Of a stretch of 64,000 nt of DNA, positions 55,897 to 63,918 are shown one piece after another; the first letter of the stretch is position 1; each line of letters begins with the position of its first letter. The stretch is taken from contig NZ_JAHSTU010000001.1 in the NCBI RefSeq assembly GCF_019145495.1, forward strand, positions 620,001 to 684,000, written 5' to 3'. A model generated the notes under the pieces. That model worked only from the letters and a program-made list of their open reading frames with translations. It did not search any database and was not told the DNA's origin. The position numbers and the translations under genes are program-made. Source of the DNA: Pseudomonas azerbaijanoccidentalis (GTDB lineage: Bacteria; Pseudomonadota; Gammaproteobacteria; Pseudomonadales; Pseudomonadaceae).

Positions 55897-56069
55897 GTCC
55901 CGCCGAACGGTAGTGGCAAAGCGACAGGTGGCGTTCAGGTGGGTTAACCAATGCTTAATCGTGCAGTCCAACAATTACTGGACCGCACGCCCTCAGAGCC
56001 CTCTGACGCCCAGTGCGGCAGGTTCGACAATTTGTCGAGCTGACTTCCGTCTGCACTGGAGATTGCCCC

Positions 56070-56342
56070 ATGAACTCGCGCGTATTGCTCGTTTCTACTG
56101 CCCTCGCCTGCGCCTCGTTTGCAGGTTTTGTACAGGCTAGCGACAACTCATCGACTCAAGCTGTGCCTTCCTATCACTACGGTATGCCGCTGCACGTAGG
56201 CAAAGTGCTCGCCCTGACCGAACCCACGACCATGGATTGCGAGGTGATAACGGCTACGATGAAATACATCGATGAACAATCGGGCAAACCCGCTGAAGTC
56301 GCCTACAGGAAACTGTCGGACGCTTGCAGTTATCAAAACTGA
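56070..56342 (+). CDS. DUF2790 family small exported protein
   Basis: About 90 residues from the ATG at 56070, with GGAG upstream; the frame is open to 56013. The signal peptide MNSRVLLVSTALACASFAGFVQA ends near residue 23. The mature part of under 70 residues has YHYGMPLHVGKVLAL and MDCEVITATMKYIDEQSGKPAEVAYRKLSDAC, which fit the Pseudomonas DUF2790 family. Two cysteines could form a disulfide. Function is not established; relatives are often near metal- or stress-responsive genes. Confidence 0.82.
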   Translation: MNSRVLLVSTALACASFAGFVQASDNSSTQAVPSYHYGMPLHVGKVLALTEPTTMDCEVITATMKYIDEQSGKPAEVAYRKLSDACSYQN

Positions 56343-56353
56343 AAGGGATGGCC

Positions 56354-56375
56354 GGGCCTGGATGATTCCAGGCCC
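56354..56375. terminator. Hairpin between two convergent genes
   Basis: GGGCCTGGA pairs perfectly with TCCAGGCCC across TGAT, 11 bases after the DUF2790 stop. There is no T run, so it is a weaker terminator candidate that could serve both convergent genes. Confidence 0.5.
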
Positions 56376-56405
56376 TACGCCTGTCGGTGACGCGATGACC
56401 GCGGT

Positions 56406-56678
56406 TTAAAGTGCTTTACCCACCACTTGGCGCTGTTCAACAGCGACGTGGTGAAGTGCAAGGTCGGTGCGCAATTCGGCAATCAGTTCATTGATTTCTC
56501 GACAACCATTCAGACGCTGGGCATCTATGCCTGTCTTCAATAGATCAATCTGATCGGTTTCACCGTCTGCATACACTTTTACGGTCATCGAGAGATCAGG
56601 CGACAGTGTGCATTGACAACGTTTGGGCAAGAAACTGCTTTCGATGATGTTGCGAAGTTCCAAGGCAGAAAGAAACAT
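56406..56678 (-). CDS. DUF1652 family small protein
   Basis: 90 residues starting MFLSALELRNIIESSFLPKRCQCTLSPD, the characteristic opening of the Pseudomonas DUF1652 family, including the paired Cys in CQC. It has no signal peptide or membrane segment. AGGAG-like sequence precedes the ATG (GAGAGGGTCGCC on the minus strand). Function is unknown. It is convergent with the DUF2790 gene and stands alone. Confidence 0.85.
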   Translation of the reverse strand: MFLSALELRNIIESSFLPKRCQCTLSPDLSMTVKVYADGETDQIDLLKTGIDAQRLNGCREINELIAELRTDLALHHVAVEQRQVVGKAL

Positions 56679-56926
56679 GGCGACCCTCTCCTTTGTGAGA
56701 CTGCCAAACAGCTATCGACGCTGGCTCATGTGAAATCCCGGTCAGCTTGAGAACAGCTACAGCATAAAACATGCCTCGACCGATGCCCGGCTGTTCATCG
56801 GTAAATCAAGGATTTATGTAACTGTTCATTTACAGCGGTCATGCATATTGCAAGATGCGCCTGCATTGACCCTGCAATTTGCACTCAGACCGCGCATCTG
56901 TGCCATCGCGCAATAAACGGCCCTCA

Positions 56927-57940
56927 TTACGCCGGGACGACGCTGATCGCGGCGCGCTCGGCCACATGGCGCAGGCTGTCGAAGTTGATATTGGCCCCCG
57001 AGTCGATAGCCACCAGGGTTTGCCCCCGGACACCGGTGCGAGCCACATACGACTTAATCCCAGCCACGGCGAGTGCCCCTGAAGGCTCGGTGATCGAACG
57101 GGTGTCGTCGTAGATGTTCTTGATCGCGGCACACAACTCATCGTTGCTGACCGTCAGTACGTCATCCACACAAAACCGGCACACTTCAAAACCGTAAGCG
57201 CCGATCTGGGCCACCGCCACGCCGTCTGCAAATGTCCCGACATTGGGTAGCACCACGCGCTCATCGGCCTGCAAAGCGGCCTGCAAACAGGCGGAATGTT
57301 CCGACTCCACACCGATGATGCGCACCTCAGGCCTCAGGTATTTGACGTACGCAGCGATGCCAGCGATCAAGCCGCCACCGCCTACCGGTATAAAGATCGC
57401 GTCAAGCGAACCCTGGTGCTGGCGCAGTATTTCCATGGCAACGGTACCTTGCCCGGCGATCACGTCCGGATCGTCGAAGGGCGAAACAAACGTCTTGCCC
57501 GTTTGTTCGGCCAATTCGAGCGCATAGGCCAGTGCAAACGGAAAGCTCTCGCCATGCAACACTGCCTCGGCGCCACGACTGCGCACCCCCAGCACTTTCA
57601 ATTCCGGCGTGCTAGCGGGCATGACAATCGTCGCGCTGATACCTAACTCCCGTGCTGCCAACGCCACACCCTGAGCATGATTGCCCGCAGAAGCGGTGAT
57701 CACACCCTGCGCCTTTTGCTCATCGCTCAGTTGCACCAGTTTGTTGTAGGCGCCACGGATCTTGAAGGAAAAGGTCGGTTGCAAGTCCTCGCGTTTTAAC
57801 AGAATGCGATTGGCCAAAGCTTCGGACAACGCCGGTGCCGCCTGCAACGGCGTGCGCACGGCCAGTTCATAGACCGGGGCTGCGAGGATTTTTTTGACGT
57901 AATGCTCAAGCAGGGTTTGCTGGGCGGGCGTATGGGTCAT
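56927..57940 (-). CDS. ilvA: Short-form threonine dehydratase (threonine deaminase)
   Basis: 337 residues from the ATG at 57940 with CAGGAG upstream; the frame is open to 58069. It converts threonine to 2-oxobutanoate, the first step to isoleucine, using PLP. The PLP lysine is Lys60 in FSFKIRG. ASAGNHAQGVALAA and the phosphate loop GGGGLIAGI follow. It lacks the two C-terminal ACT regulatory domains of E. coli IlvA (about 500 residues), ending just after GANINFDSLRHVAER with tandem stops. It resembles TdcB in size, but an upstream Ile/Thr leader peptide with an attenuator suggests an isoleucine-biosynthetic role. Other genomic copies of ilvA cannot be excluded. Confidence 0.88.
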   Translation of the reverse strand: MTHTPAQQTLLEHYVKKILAAPVYELAVRTPLQAAPALSEALANRILLKREDLQPTFSFKIRGAYNKLVQLSDEQKAQGVITASAGNHAQGVALAARELGISATIVMPASTPELKVLGVRSRGAEAVLHGESFPFALAYALELAEQTGKTFVSPFDDPDVIAGQGTVAMEILRQHQGSLDAIFIPVGGGGLIAGIAAYVKYLRPEVRIIGVESEHSACLQAALQADERVVLPNVGTFADGVAVAQIGAYGFEVCRFCVDDVLTVSNDELCAAIKNIYDDTRSITEPSGALAVAGIKSYVARTGVRGQTLVAIDSGANINFDSLRHVAERAAISVVPA

Positions 57941-57984
57941 GATCGTCTCCTGACATTGATCAGAGCCCCGAGACAGAAAATGAA

Positions 57985-58005
57985 AACCCGCCTCTAGGGC
58001 GGGTT
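57985..58005 (-). terminator. Attenuator hairpin in the ilvA leader
   Basis: On the minus strand AACCCGCC-CTAGA-GGCGGGTT forms an 8-bp stem followed by TTCATTTTC, 45 bases before the ilvA start. The left arm CCCGCC can instead pair with GGCGGG at the end of the leader peptide gene, giving an antiterminator. Confidence 0.7.
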
Positions 58006-58023
58006 GGGTGCTGCAGTCGTGAG

Positions 58024-58089
58024 CTAGCCCGCCAAATGAGGAATGGCGGTAATAATGCTTGGCTGGCAACGCGATACAGTAAAAGTCAT
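58024..58089 (-). CDS. Candidate attenuation leader peptide of ilvA (21 codons)
   Basis: ATG at 58089, TAG ending at 58024. Codons 11-16 read Ser-Ile-Ile-Thr-Ala-Ile, so the peptide demands isoleucine and threonine. The ACCGCC of the Thr-Ala codons can pair with TTGGCGG of the Leu-Ala-Gly codons (segments 1:2). The latter can pair with CCCGCC of the terminator arm (2:3), and the terminator is 3:4. Stalling at the Ile codons would free segment 2 and allow read-through. There is no strong ribosome site, so the start is not secured. Confidence 0.6.
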   Translation of the reverse strand: MTFTVSRCQPSIITAIPHLAG

Positions 58090-58187
58090 GACTGAAAATT
58101 AGCCGGGCGCGCGAGGCAAGTCAATGGCAAATTCAGGATTGCCACGCTAGGCTGGCGATCCTGCTTATCGTCCCAAGGAAGGACCCC

Positions 58188-58523
58188 ATGAAGTCTGTCG
58201 CCCTGCCCCTGATCGCCCTGCTCGCCTTCGCCAGCTACACCGTTTCAGTCATGCTTCAAGCTGAACAGTCTTTGATTGATTTCGGCATCAGCCTGATGTC
58301 ACGCCCGGATACCGCGCAAGTGGTCATCGATCTTTACCTGCTGGCGACGCTTGCCGGTATCTGGATGTACCAGGATGCGCGCAAGCGTGGGTGGTCGGCG
58401 TTGGCGGTTGTGCCTTATTTGTTGCTGACAGCGGTTTTTGTGTCGATTGGGCCGTTGTTGTATCTGGTGGTGCGGGGGCTTCAGGAGCGCAAACGCTCAG
58501 TTGAGGCGACGCAACGGATCTGA
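58188..58523 (+). CDS. DUF2834-like small membrane protein
   Basis: 111 residues with three predicted transmembrane helices (about 5-25, 45-65 and 72-97). The segment DLYLLATLAGIWMYQDARKRGW and the final IGPLLYLVVRGL fit the DUF2834 family. AAGGA lies upstream of the ATG. No function is known. It is divergent from ilvA and its leader and is followed by a single REP copy. Confidence 0.72.
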   Translation: MKSVALPLIALLAFASYTVSVMLQAEQSLIDFGISLMSRPDTAQVVIDLYLLATLAGIWMYQDARKRGWSALAVVPYLLLTAVFVSIGPLLYLVVRGLQERKRSVEATQRI

Positions 58524-58552
58524 TCCGCAAAGGGTGGGGTTTTTGAAATAGC

Positions 58553-58582
58553 TATCGCGAGCAGGCTCACTCCCACAGTGGT
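58553..58582. repeat. Single REP-like element
   Basis: TATCGCGAGCAGGCTCACTCCCACA matches one arm of the REP pairs found elsewhere in the window. It lies between the convergent DUF2834-like and CorA-like genes. Confidence 0.7.
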
Positions 58583-58598
58583 TCTACGGTGTAAAAAA

Positions 58599-59522
58599 TC
58601 ACTTCGCCAAACGCTTGAGCCCCACCACCATCGCCCCCGCTCCCAGCATCATCGCGCTCAAGAACAAGGGATACGAGATCCACCACGGTGTGCCGGCGGT
58701 CATCATGCTGAACTCGGACATGCCACCAATGCTGGCGATCAGGTTCAGCGGCAGGAACACCACATTGATCAGCGTCAGTTTGCGCAGCAGGTTATTCATG
58801 CTGTTGTTCATCAGGTTGCCCCGGGCGTCGATCAGCCCGGAGAACACCGTCGAGTAAATTTCCGCCTGTTTGTAACACTGGTTGTTTTCGATGATCAGGT
58901 CGTCGATCAGGCCGATGGCGTGGGCGCCGAAGTGTTCCTTTTCCGCGTGATTGCGCAACCGGGTGAGCACCGCACCATTGCTATGGATCGCGTTGATGTA
59001 ATAGATCAGGCTTTCGCTGAGGTTGAACATCTGGATCAGGTGCTGGTTCTGCATCGACGCATTGAATTTCTGTTGCAACTCCCGGGCGACCAACTTGATG
59101 ACTTTGAGGTGACCCAGGTAGTGGTGGATGTTGTTGAACAGCAGGTCGAGCAATACGTCCAGTGGCGTATTCAGCGCCTGGCGTTTGCCCAGCCCGCCCA
59201 GCGGCGCGTCATCCGTGGCAATCACCAGAAGCCGGTCCGGACTGAACAGCAAGCCACAGGATGACACCTCGAACGCCAGGCTACTGGCACCGGAGTAGTT
59301 TTCCGGGCGTTTCCAGATCAGGAACAAATTGTCGGGATGAAACTCGATGCGCGACACCTCGTCCGGGTCCAGCGCTGAAGCCAACGCGTGCTCATCGAGT
59401 TTGAAATGGCTGTGCAGCAAGTCGCGCTCAGCCGCGTCGGGATTGCTGAACAGCATGACGGCCGCGTCCAGCTGTTCAACGGCGTGCAACGCGCCGTGGG
59501 TCAACTCAAAGCTTTTGATCAT
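58599..59522 (-). CDS. CorA-family divalent metal transporter relative with GMS motif
   Basis: 307 residues with the CorA layout: a large cytoplasmic N-terminal domain, a long stalk helix and two C-terminal membrane helices (about 245-262 and 278-300). The selectivity loop between them is normally Gly-Met-Asn; here it reads GG-Met268-Ser269, so Asn is replaced by Ser. Other elements of the family (IKLVARELQQKFNASM, MNNLLRKLTLINVVFLPLNLIASIGG) are present. Transport of magnesium is therefore not secure; it may have different ion preference or a regulatory role. It ends 8 bases after the start region of the RimK-like gene, in the same direction, so the two likely form an operon. Confidence 0.82.
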   Translation of the reverse strand: MIKSFELTHGALHAVEQLDAAVMLFSNPDAAERDLLHSHFKLDEHALASALDPDEVSRIEFHPDNLFLIWKRPENYSGASSLAFEVSSCGLLFSPDRLLVIATDDAPLGGLGKRQALNTPLDVLLDLLFNNIHHYLGHLKVIKLVARELQQKFNASMQNQHLIQMFNLSESLIYYINAIHSNGAVLTRLRNHAEKEHFGAHAIGLIDDLIIENNQCYKQAEIYSTVFSGLIDARGNLMNNSMNNLLRKLTLINVVFLPLNLIASIGGMSEFSMMTAGTPWWISYPLFLSAMMLGAGAMVVGLKRLAK

Positions 59523-59529
59523 CGTCCGC

Positions 59530-61131
59530 TCACCAGGCCTGGCCGCGACGTTTCAGTTCCAGGCGACGCACGAACTCTTCGAGCACCAGCGAATACAAAT
59601 CGTCCTGCAAATAGGCATCTTCGATACCGGCGTCCATGTTCGGGTTGTCGTTGACCTCGATCACCACGACTTTGTCCCCGGATTGCTTAAGGTCGACGCC
59701 ATAGAGACCATCGCCGATCAAGTTGGCCGTTTTCACTGCCAGTTCCACCACCGCTCGCGGCACTTCGTGCACCGCCAGCGTGCGGCATTCACCATTGATG
59801 TCCTGGCCCTTGGCCTTGTGGTTGTAGATTTGCCAGTGGCCCTTGGACATGAAGTACTGGCAAGCAAAGATCGGCTTGCGATTGAGTACCCCGATGCGCC
59901 AGTCGTATTCGGTGTAGAAGAACTCCTGCGCCAGCAACAGCACTGAATGATCGAACAGCTCGGCGGTGGCTTCGAGTAACGCTTGCTGGTTTTCGACCTT
60001 GATCACGCCGCGGGAGAAACAACCGTCGGGAATCTTCAGCACCAGCGGGAACCCCAGGCGTTCGCCTACCCGCTCGAAATCTTCCGGTCGTTCCTTGTAA
60101 AGAATTTCGGTGGCGGGCATGCCCAATTGATGACTCTTGAGCAGATCGGTCAGGTACACCTTGTTGGTACAACGCAGAATCGACGCCGGGTCGTCCATCA
60201 CCACCAGCCCTTCACTCTCGGCTTTCTTGGCGAAACGGTACGTGTGGTTGTCGACGCTGGTGGTCTCGCGGATCAACAAACCATCGTATTCGGCAATCCG
60301 CGAGTAGTCCTTGCGCTCGATCAGTTCGACATCGATGCCCAGCGTCCTGCCAACCCGGACGAAGTTGTCCAGCGCCTTGGCATTGGACGGCGGCAAGGCT
60401 TCTTGCGGATCGTGCAGGATGGCCAGGTCGTATCGGGCCAATCGGCGGGATCGCGGCATGCGCCAGATCTTGCGACTGAAGTTGTCGAGCGAATGGGCAA
60501 ATTGATCTTCCTGATCTTCACGCAACTTATGCAGCGCACCTGACTTGATGCCTTCGATGTGCCACCCGTTAGTTCGACGAAACTCAACTAACAGAATCGG
60601 ACAGGCAAACACTTCAAATAGCTGCCGCGCTAAATCCTGCAAGGGTTCTATATTGGTCTTGCCAAAATAAAGCGTCAGGGTAAACCCTTCGGTATCGCTG
60701 TAAGCGTGATGGCTGAGGGCTTTTTCCAGCGTTTTATCCAAGTCGTCCAACGCCAGGCCATACAGGGATTTGCGTGTCAGTTCGCTGATGGTCCGCACTG
60801 ACGGAATGACTTTGTGCCCACGAGCTTCAGCCAGCAGCGAGCAGTAATAGCCGTGCCCCAGGTACTTGTAGCTGCGGCACAGGTTGATGACCTGCACCCG
60901 CTTGCCCTGTTCGTTGTCGCGGGTTTGCTCCAGGTATTCCTGAGCCGTGACGATGTCCTCGCTGGGAAAGTAAGAGGCCCAGTCTTCCTTGCGCTCGACG
61001 ATGATAATCAACTGGCTGGAAGTTCTGCCTGCCTCATTTGAAACAGAGCCACTTAAATAAGTTGCAGAAGTTATTGCCGCCGGCAAAGTTTGCTCGGATA
61101 CTTCGCGCCAATGACCTTGTACCGCTGACAT
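59530..61131 (-). CDS. RimK-like ATP-grasp ligase with RLAN N-terminal domain
   Basis: 533 residues from the ATG at 61131; the frame is open to 61155. The N-terminal half matches the RimK-like ATP-grasp N-terminal (RLAN) domain, including INLCRSYKYLGHGYYCSLLAEARGHKV. The C-terminal ATP-grasp domain has LVLKIPDGCFSRGVIKV, LLAQEFFYTEYDWRIGVLN and the metal-binding end VIEVNDNPNMDAGIEDAY. Such enzymes make amide bonds between an amino acid and a carboxylate. The divergent GNAT/C39 gene 92 bases away is a recurring partner in proteobacteria. Substrate is unknown; peptide tagging has been proposed for the family. Confidence 0.87.
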   Translation of the reverse strand: MSAVQGHWREVSEQTLPAAITSATYLSGSVSNEAGRTSSQLIIIVERKEDWASYFPSEDIVTAQEYLEQTRDNEQGKRVQVINLCRSYKYLGHGYYCSLLAEARGHKVIPSVRTISELTRKSLYGLALDDLDKTLEKALSHHAYSDTEGFTLTLYFGKTNIEPLQDLARQLFEVFACPILLVEFRRTNGWHIEGIKSGALHKLREDQEDQFAHSLDNFSRKIWRMPRSRRLARYDLAILHDPQEALPPSNAKALDNFVRVGRTLGIDVELIERKDYSRIAEYDGLLIRETTSVDNHTYRFAKKAESEGLVVMDDPASILRCTNKVYLTDLLKSHQLGMPATEILYKERPEDFERVGERLGFPLVLKIPDGCFSRGVIKVENQQALLEATAELFDHSVLLLAQEFFYTEYDWRIGVLNRKPIFACQYFMSKGHWQIYNHKAKGQDINGECRTLAVHEVPRAVVELAVKTANLIGDGLYGVDLKQSGDKVVVIEVNDNPNMDAGIEDAYLQDDLYSLVLEEFVRRLELKRRGQAW

Positions 61132-61223
61132 AGAGTTTGATCCGTGGGTGAACAAGACCTTTCCTATTAAGCACGAAGTTTTACGGAAGTCCCGTTTCGT
61201 TACGCAACTTTTACGGCGGTCAT

Positions 61224-62321
61224 ATGAATACGTTTTTTCGTTTGGCGGTATTGGAAGATTTACCCGCGTTACTGCAACTGGAGGAGCAATGCTTCACCAC
61301 CGATCGACTCAACAGTCGCAGCTTTCAATGGATGATCACCCGCGCCCACGGGAAACTGTTGGTGGCCCAATACGATGAGCAGCTGATGGGTTACGCCGTG
61401 GTGCTGTTCCATAGGGGGACGTCGCTGGCCCGTTTGTATTCGATCGCCATCGCTGCTCAAGCCCGGGGCACTGGTTTGGGCAAGCAGTTACTTGATCGAA
61501 TAGAAGCCTGTGCTCTAGAGCACGATTGCGCGTATTTGCGGCTGGAGGTGCGTCTCGACAATCCGGCGGCGATTGCCCTGTATGAGCGTAATGGCTACCG
61601 GCGCTTCGCTCTGATTCACGACTATTACCAAGACCATGCCGATGCGCTGCGCCTGGAAAAACGCATCCTTCAGCACCGCGAATCGCGAAGTATCCAAGTG
61701 CCTTACTACCCGCAGACCACTGAATTTACTTGCGGTCCGGCCTGCCTGCTGATGGCCATGGGTGCGCTCCAACGGAATCGATTGCTGGAGCGCCGCGAAG
61801 AACTGCAAATCTGGCGCGAGGCGACGACCGTATTCATGACCTCCGGCCACGGCGGTTGCAGTCCTCAAGGCCTGGCGTTGGCTGCCGCTCGGCGTGGGTT
61901 TCGAGTGCGCCTGCAACTGAGCATGACCGGCCCATTGTTCCTCGACGGTGTGCGCAACGAGCATAAAAAAGACGTAATGCGCCTGGTGCATGAAGAGTTC
62001 ACGGCCCAGCTAATTGCCAGTGCCGTGGAGCGTGAAGTCGGCGGGCCATTGAATCTGCCACAGTTGTTGGAAAATGGTGGGCAGCCTTTGGTGCTGATCA
62101 GCAGCTATCGCCTGACCCGCTCGAAATCACCACACTGGGTGATCGTTACCGATTGCGACGAAGAGTTTGTCTACCTGCACGATCCCGATGTGGACCACAG
62201 TCAGCATCGCCAACCCATGGACTGCCAGCATGTGCCGGTCAGCCATGGGGAGTTCGAAAAAATGTGCAGTTTTGGCCGGGACAAACTCAGGGCGGCAGTC
62301 ATCCTGTTTGCCCAACCCTGA
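61224..62321 (+). CDS. GNAT acetyltransferase fused to C39-like papain-fold peptidase
   Basis: 365 residues. Residues 1-150 are a RimI-like GNAT domain (LYSIAIAAQARGTGLGKQLLDRI acetyl-CoA loop, NPAAIALYERNGYRR). Residues 155-365 are a C39-like peptidase (DUF3335 type): nucleophile Cys in TEFTCGPACLLMAM, His in SPHWVIVTD and Asp in LHDPDVD. There is no transporter, so this is not a bacteriocin exporter. Its divergent partner is the RimK-like ligase, suggesting a common substrate that is ligated, acetylated and trimmed. The ATG is preceded by GGCGG. Confidence 0.88.
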   Translation: MNTFFRLAVLEDLPALLQLEEQCFTTDRLNSRSFQWMITRAHGKLLVAQYDEQLMGYAVVLFHRGTSLARLYSIAIAAQARGTGLGKQLLDRIEACALEHDCAYLRLEVRLDNPAAIALYERNGYRRFALIHDYYQDHADALRLEKRILQHRESRSIQVPYYPQTTEFTCGPACLLMAMGALQRNRLLERREELQIWREATTVFMTSGHGGCSPQGLALAAARRGFRVRLQLSMTGPLFLDGVRNEHKKDVMRLVHEEFTAQLIASAVEREVGGPLNLPQLLENGGQPLVLISSYRLTRSKSPHWVIVTDCDEEFVYLHDPDVDHSQHRQPMDCQHVPVSHGEFEKMCSFGRDKLRAAVILFAQP

Positions 62322-62354
62322 ACGCTCCCCGGTGTAGGGGTTTGAGGTGAGTTG

Positions 62355-63506
62355 TTATTTGAGGCCCACCTTGTACAAGCTGCCGTCCGCTTCGTCGGTC
62401 AGCACATACAGGTAGCCGTCCGGCCCCTGTCGCACGTCGCGGATGCGCTTGTTGAGTTCACCCAGCAAGCGCTCTTCGTGGACCACCTTATCGCCATCGA
62501 ACTGCAAGCGGATCAGTTCCTGAGTCACCAGCGCGCCGATGAACACATTGTGCTGCCATGGCTTGAAGCGGTCGCTGTCGTAGAATGCCATGCCACTCAA
62601 TCCCGGGGATTTTTCCCAGAAGTGTCGCGGATCGACGGTGCCTTCAGCGGTTTTGCCCTGGGCTTCCGGGATGGGCTGGCCGGAGTAGTTGATGCCATGG
62701 GTCGCCAGAGGCCATCCGTAGTTTTTGCCACGCTCGATGACGTTCAACTCGTCACCACCGCGAGGGCCGTGTTCGTTTTCCCACAGGGTGCCGGTCCAGG
62801 GATTGAGCGCCGCCCCTTGCGGGTTGCGCACGCCGTAGGACCAGATCTCGGGACGGACACCGGCCTGGCCGACAAAAGGGTTATCGTCCGGTATTTTGCC
62901 GTCAGGATAGATTCGTACGACCTTGCCCTGCAGTTTGTCGAGGTCTTGTGCGGTGGGCCGGTCGTTGTTTTCTCCCAAGGTGATGAACAGATAGCCGTCA
63001 CGGTCGAACACCAGCCGCGAACCAAAATGGTTGCCAACGGAGAGCTTCGGCTCCTGACGGAAAATCACCGTAAAGTCCTTGAGGCTCGTCAGGTCATCGG
63101 ACAGCCGCCCGCGCCCGACCGCCGTGCCGGCCTTGTCACCCTGACCGCCACCCTCGGCGTAAGACAGGTAGATCAAGCGGTCTTGCTTGAAGTCGGGTGA
63201 CAACACCACATCGAGCAAACCGCCCTGCCCCTTGGCCCAGACCTTGGGCACGCCACTGATCGGTGCCGACAGCTTGCCATCGGTGCCGACCAGCCGCAGG
63301 TTGCCGGGCCGTTCAGTCACCAGCATGCCTTGTCGGTCGGGCAGAAACGCCACGGACCACGGATGCTCCAGCCCCTTGGCAATCGTCGTGACTTCAAGGG
63401 TGCCTTGTTCGCTTTTCATGGCCTGAGTGGACGCGGCCAAGGCAGGCAGTGTGGCGGTCAATAACGTACTGGCACAGACAACGGTCAGAAGGGTTTTACG
63501 CAACAT
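62355..63506 (-). CDS. PQQ-dependent sugar dehydrogenase (YliI/Asd type), exported
   Basis: 383 residues with signal peptide MLRKTLLTVVCASTLLTATLPALA. The mature part is a six-bladed propeller of the soluble aldose dehydrogenase family. Motifs include GLEHPWSVAFLPD, the catalytic-region NHFGSRLVFD, ENEHGPRGGDELN and GYLYVLTDEADG. It oxidises aldose sugars in the periplasm with PQQ and calcium. It lies 52 bases upstream of, and codirectional with, nothing else; the next gene (Pro/Asn-rich protein) is upstream on the same strand, only 52 bases away, so they may share a transcript. Confidence 0.9.
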   Translation of the reverse strand: MLRKTLLTVVCASTLLTATLPALAASTQAMKSEQGTLEVTTIAKGLEHPWSVAFLPDRQGMLVTERPGNLRLVGTDGKLSAPISGVPKVWAKGQGGLLDVVLSPDFKQDRLIYLSYAEGGGQGDKAGTAVGRGRLSDDLTSLKDFTVIFRQEPKLSVGNHFGSRLVFDRDGYLFITLGENNDRPTAQDLDKLQGKVVRIYPDGKIPDDNPFVGQAGVRPEIWSYGVRNPQGAALNPWTGTLWENEHGPRGGDELNVIERGKNYGWPLATHGINYSGQPIPEAQGKTAEGTVDPRHFWEKSPGLSGMAFYDSDRFKPWQHNVFIGALVTQELIRLQFDGDKVVHEERLLGELNKRIRDVRQGPDGYLYVLTDEADGSLYKVGLK

Positions 63507-63558
63507 GCACGATTCCTTTTGTCATGAGAATGGTGGGCAGACCGCAGAGGTCTGCCGT

Positions 63559-63918
63559 TCAACGAGTCTGGCTGCCCGAGCTCCGGGCAGGTGGGTTGGG
63601 AATGAATTTGGGCGGACTGGCAGGTGCCGCCGGCGTCTGCGGAGAGCGATTGCCGATGCCACCGTTGTCGAGGGTCGGCGGACGCGGCACGGGCACAGTG
63701 TTCGGCCCGCGAATGGCCGGAGCGCTTGGCTGAGTGCCTTGCATGCTATTGGGGTTGGCCCGGCGAATCGGACTGTTGTATGGGTTGTTGTTGCCGCTGT
63801 TCGGCAGATTCTGCGCCACCACCAATGGTGCATGGGGCGATGGGGCTTGCGCCTGGGCCAACGGGCCGAGAAAGCCGCCCAAGGCCAGCAGGATGAAGCC
63901 AGGAATGCTTCTGTTCAT
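63559..63918 (-). CDS. Small exported Pro/Asn-rich protein of unknown function
   Basis: 119 residues from the ATG at 63918, with AGAGG upstream; the frame is open to 63960. The signal peptide MNRSIPGFILLALGGFLGPLAQAQA is clear. The mature part is low-complexity, rich in Pro, Asn, Ser and Arg (NNNPYNSPIRRANPN, PPTLDNGGIGN) and looks disordered. I do not recognise a family. Its position 52 bases before the sugar dehydrogenase on the same strand suggests co-expression. The last 82 bases of the window beyond it show nothing further. Confidence 0.7.
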   Translation of the reverse strand: MNRSIPGFILLALGGFLGPLAQAQAPSPHAPLVVAQNLPNSGNNNPYNSPIRRANPNSMQGTQPSAPAIRGPNTVPVPRPPTLDNGGIGNRSPQTPAAPASPPKFIPNPPARSSGSQTR

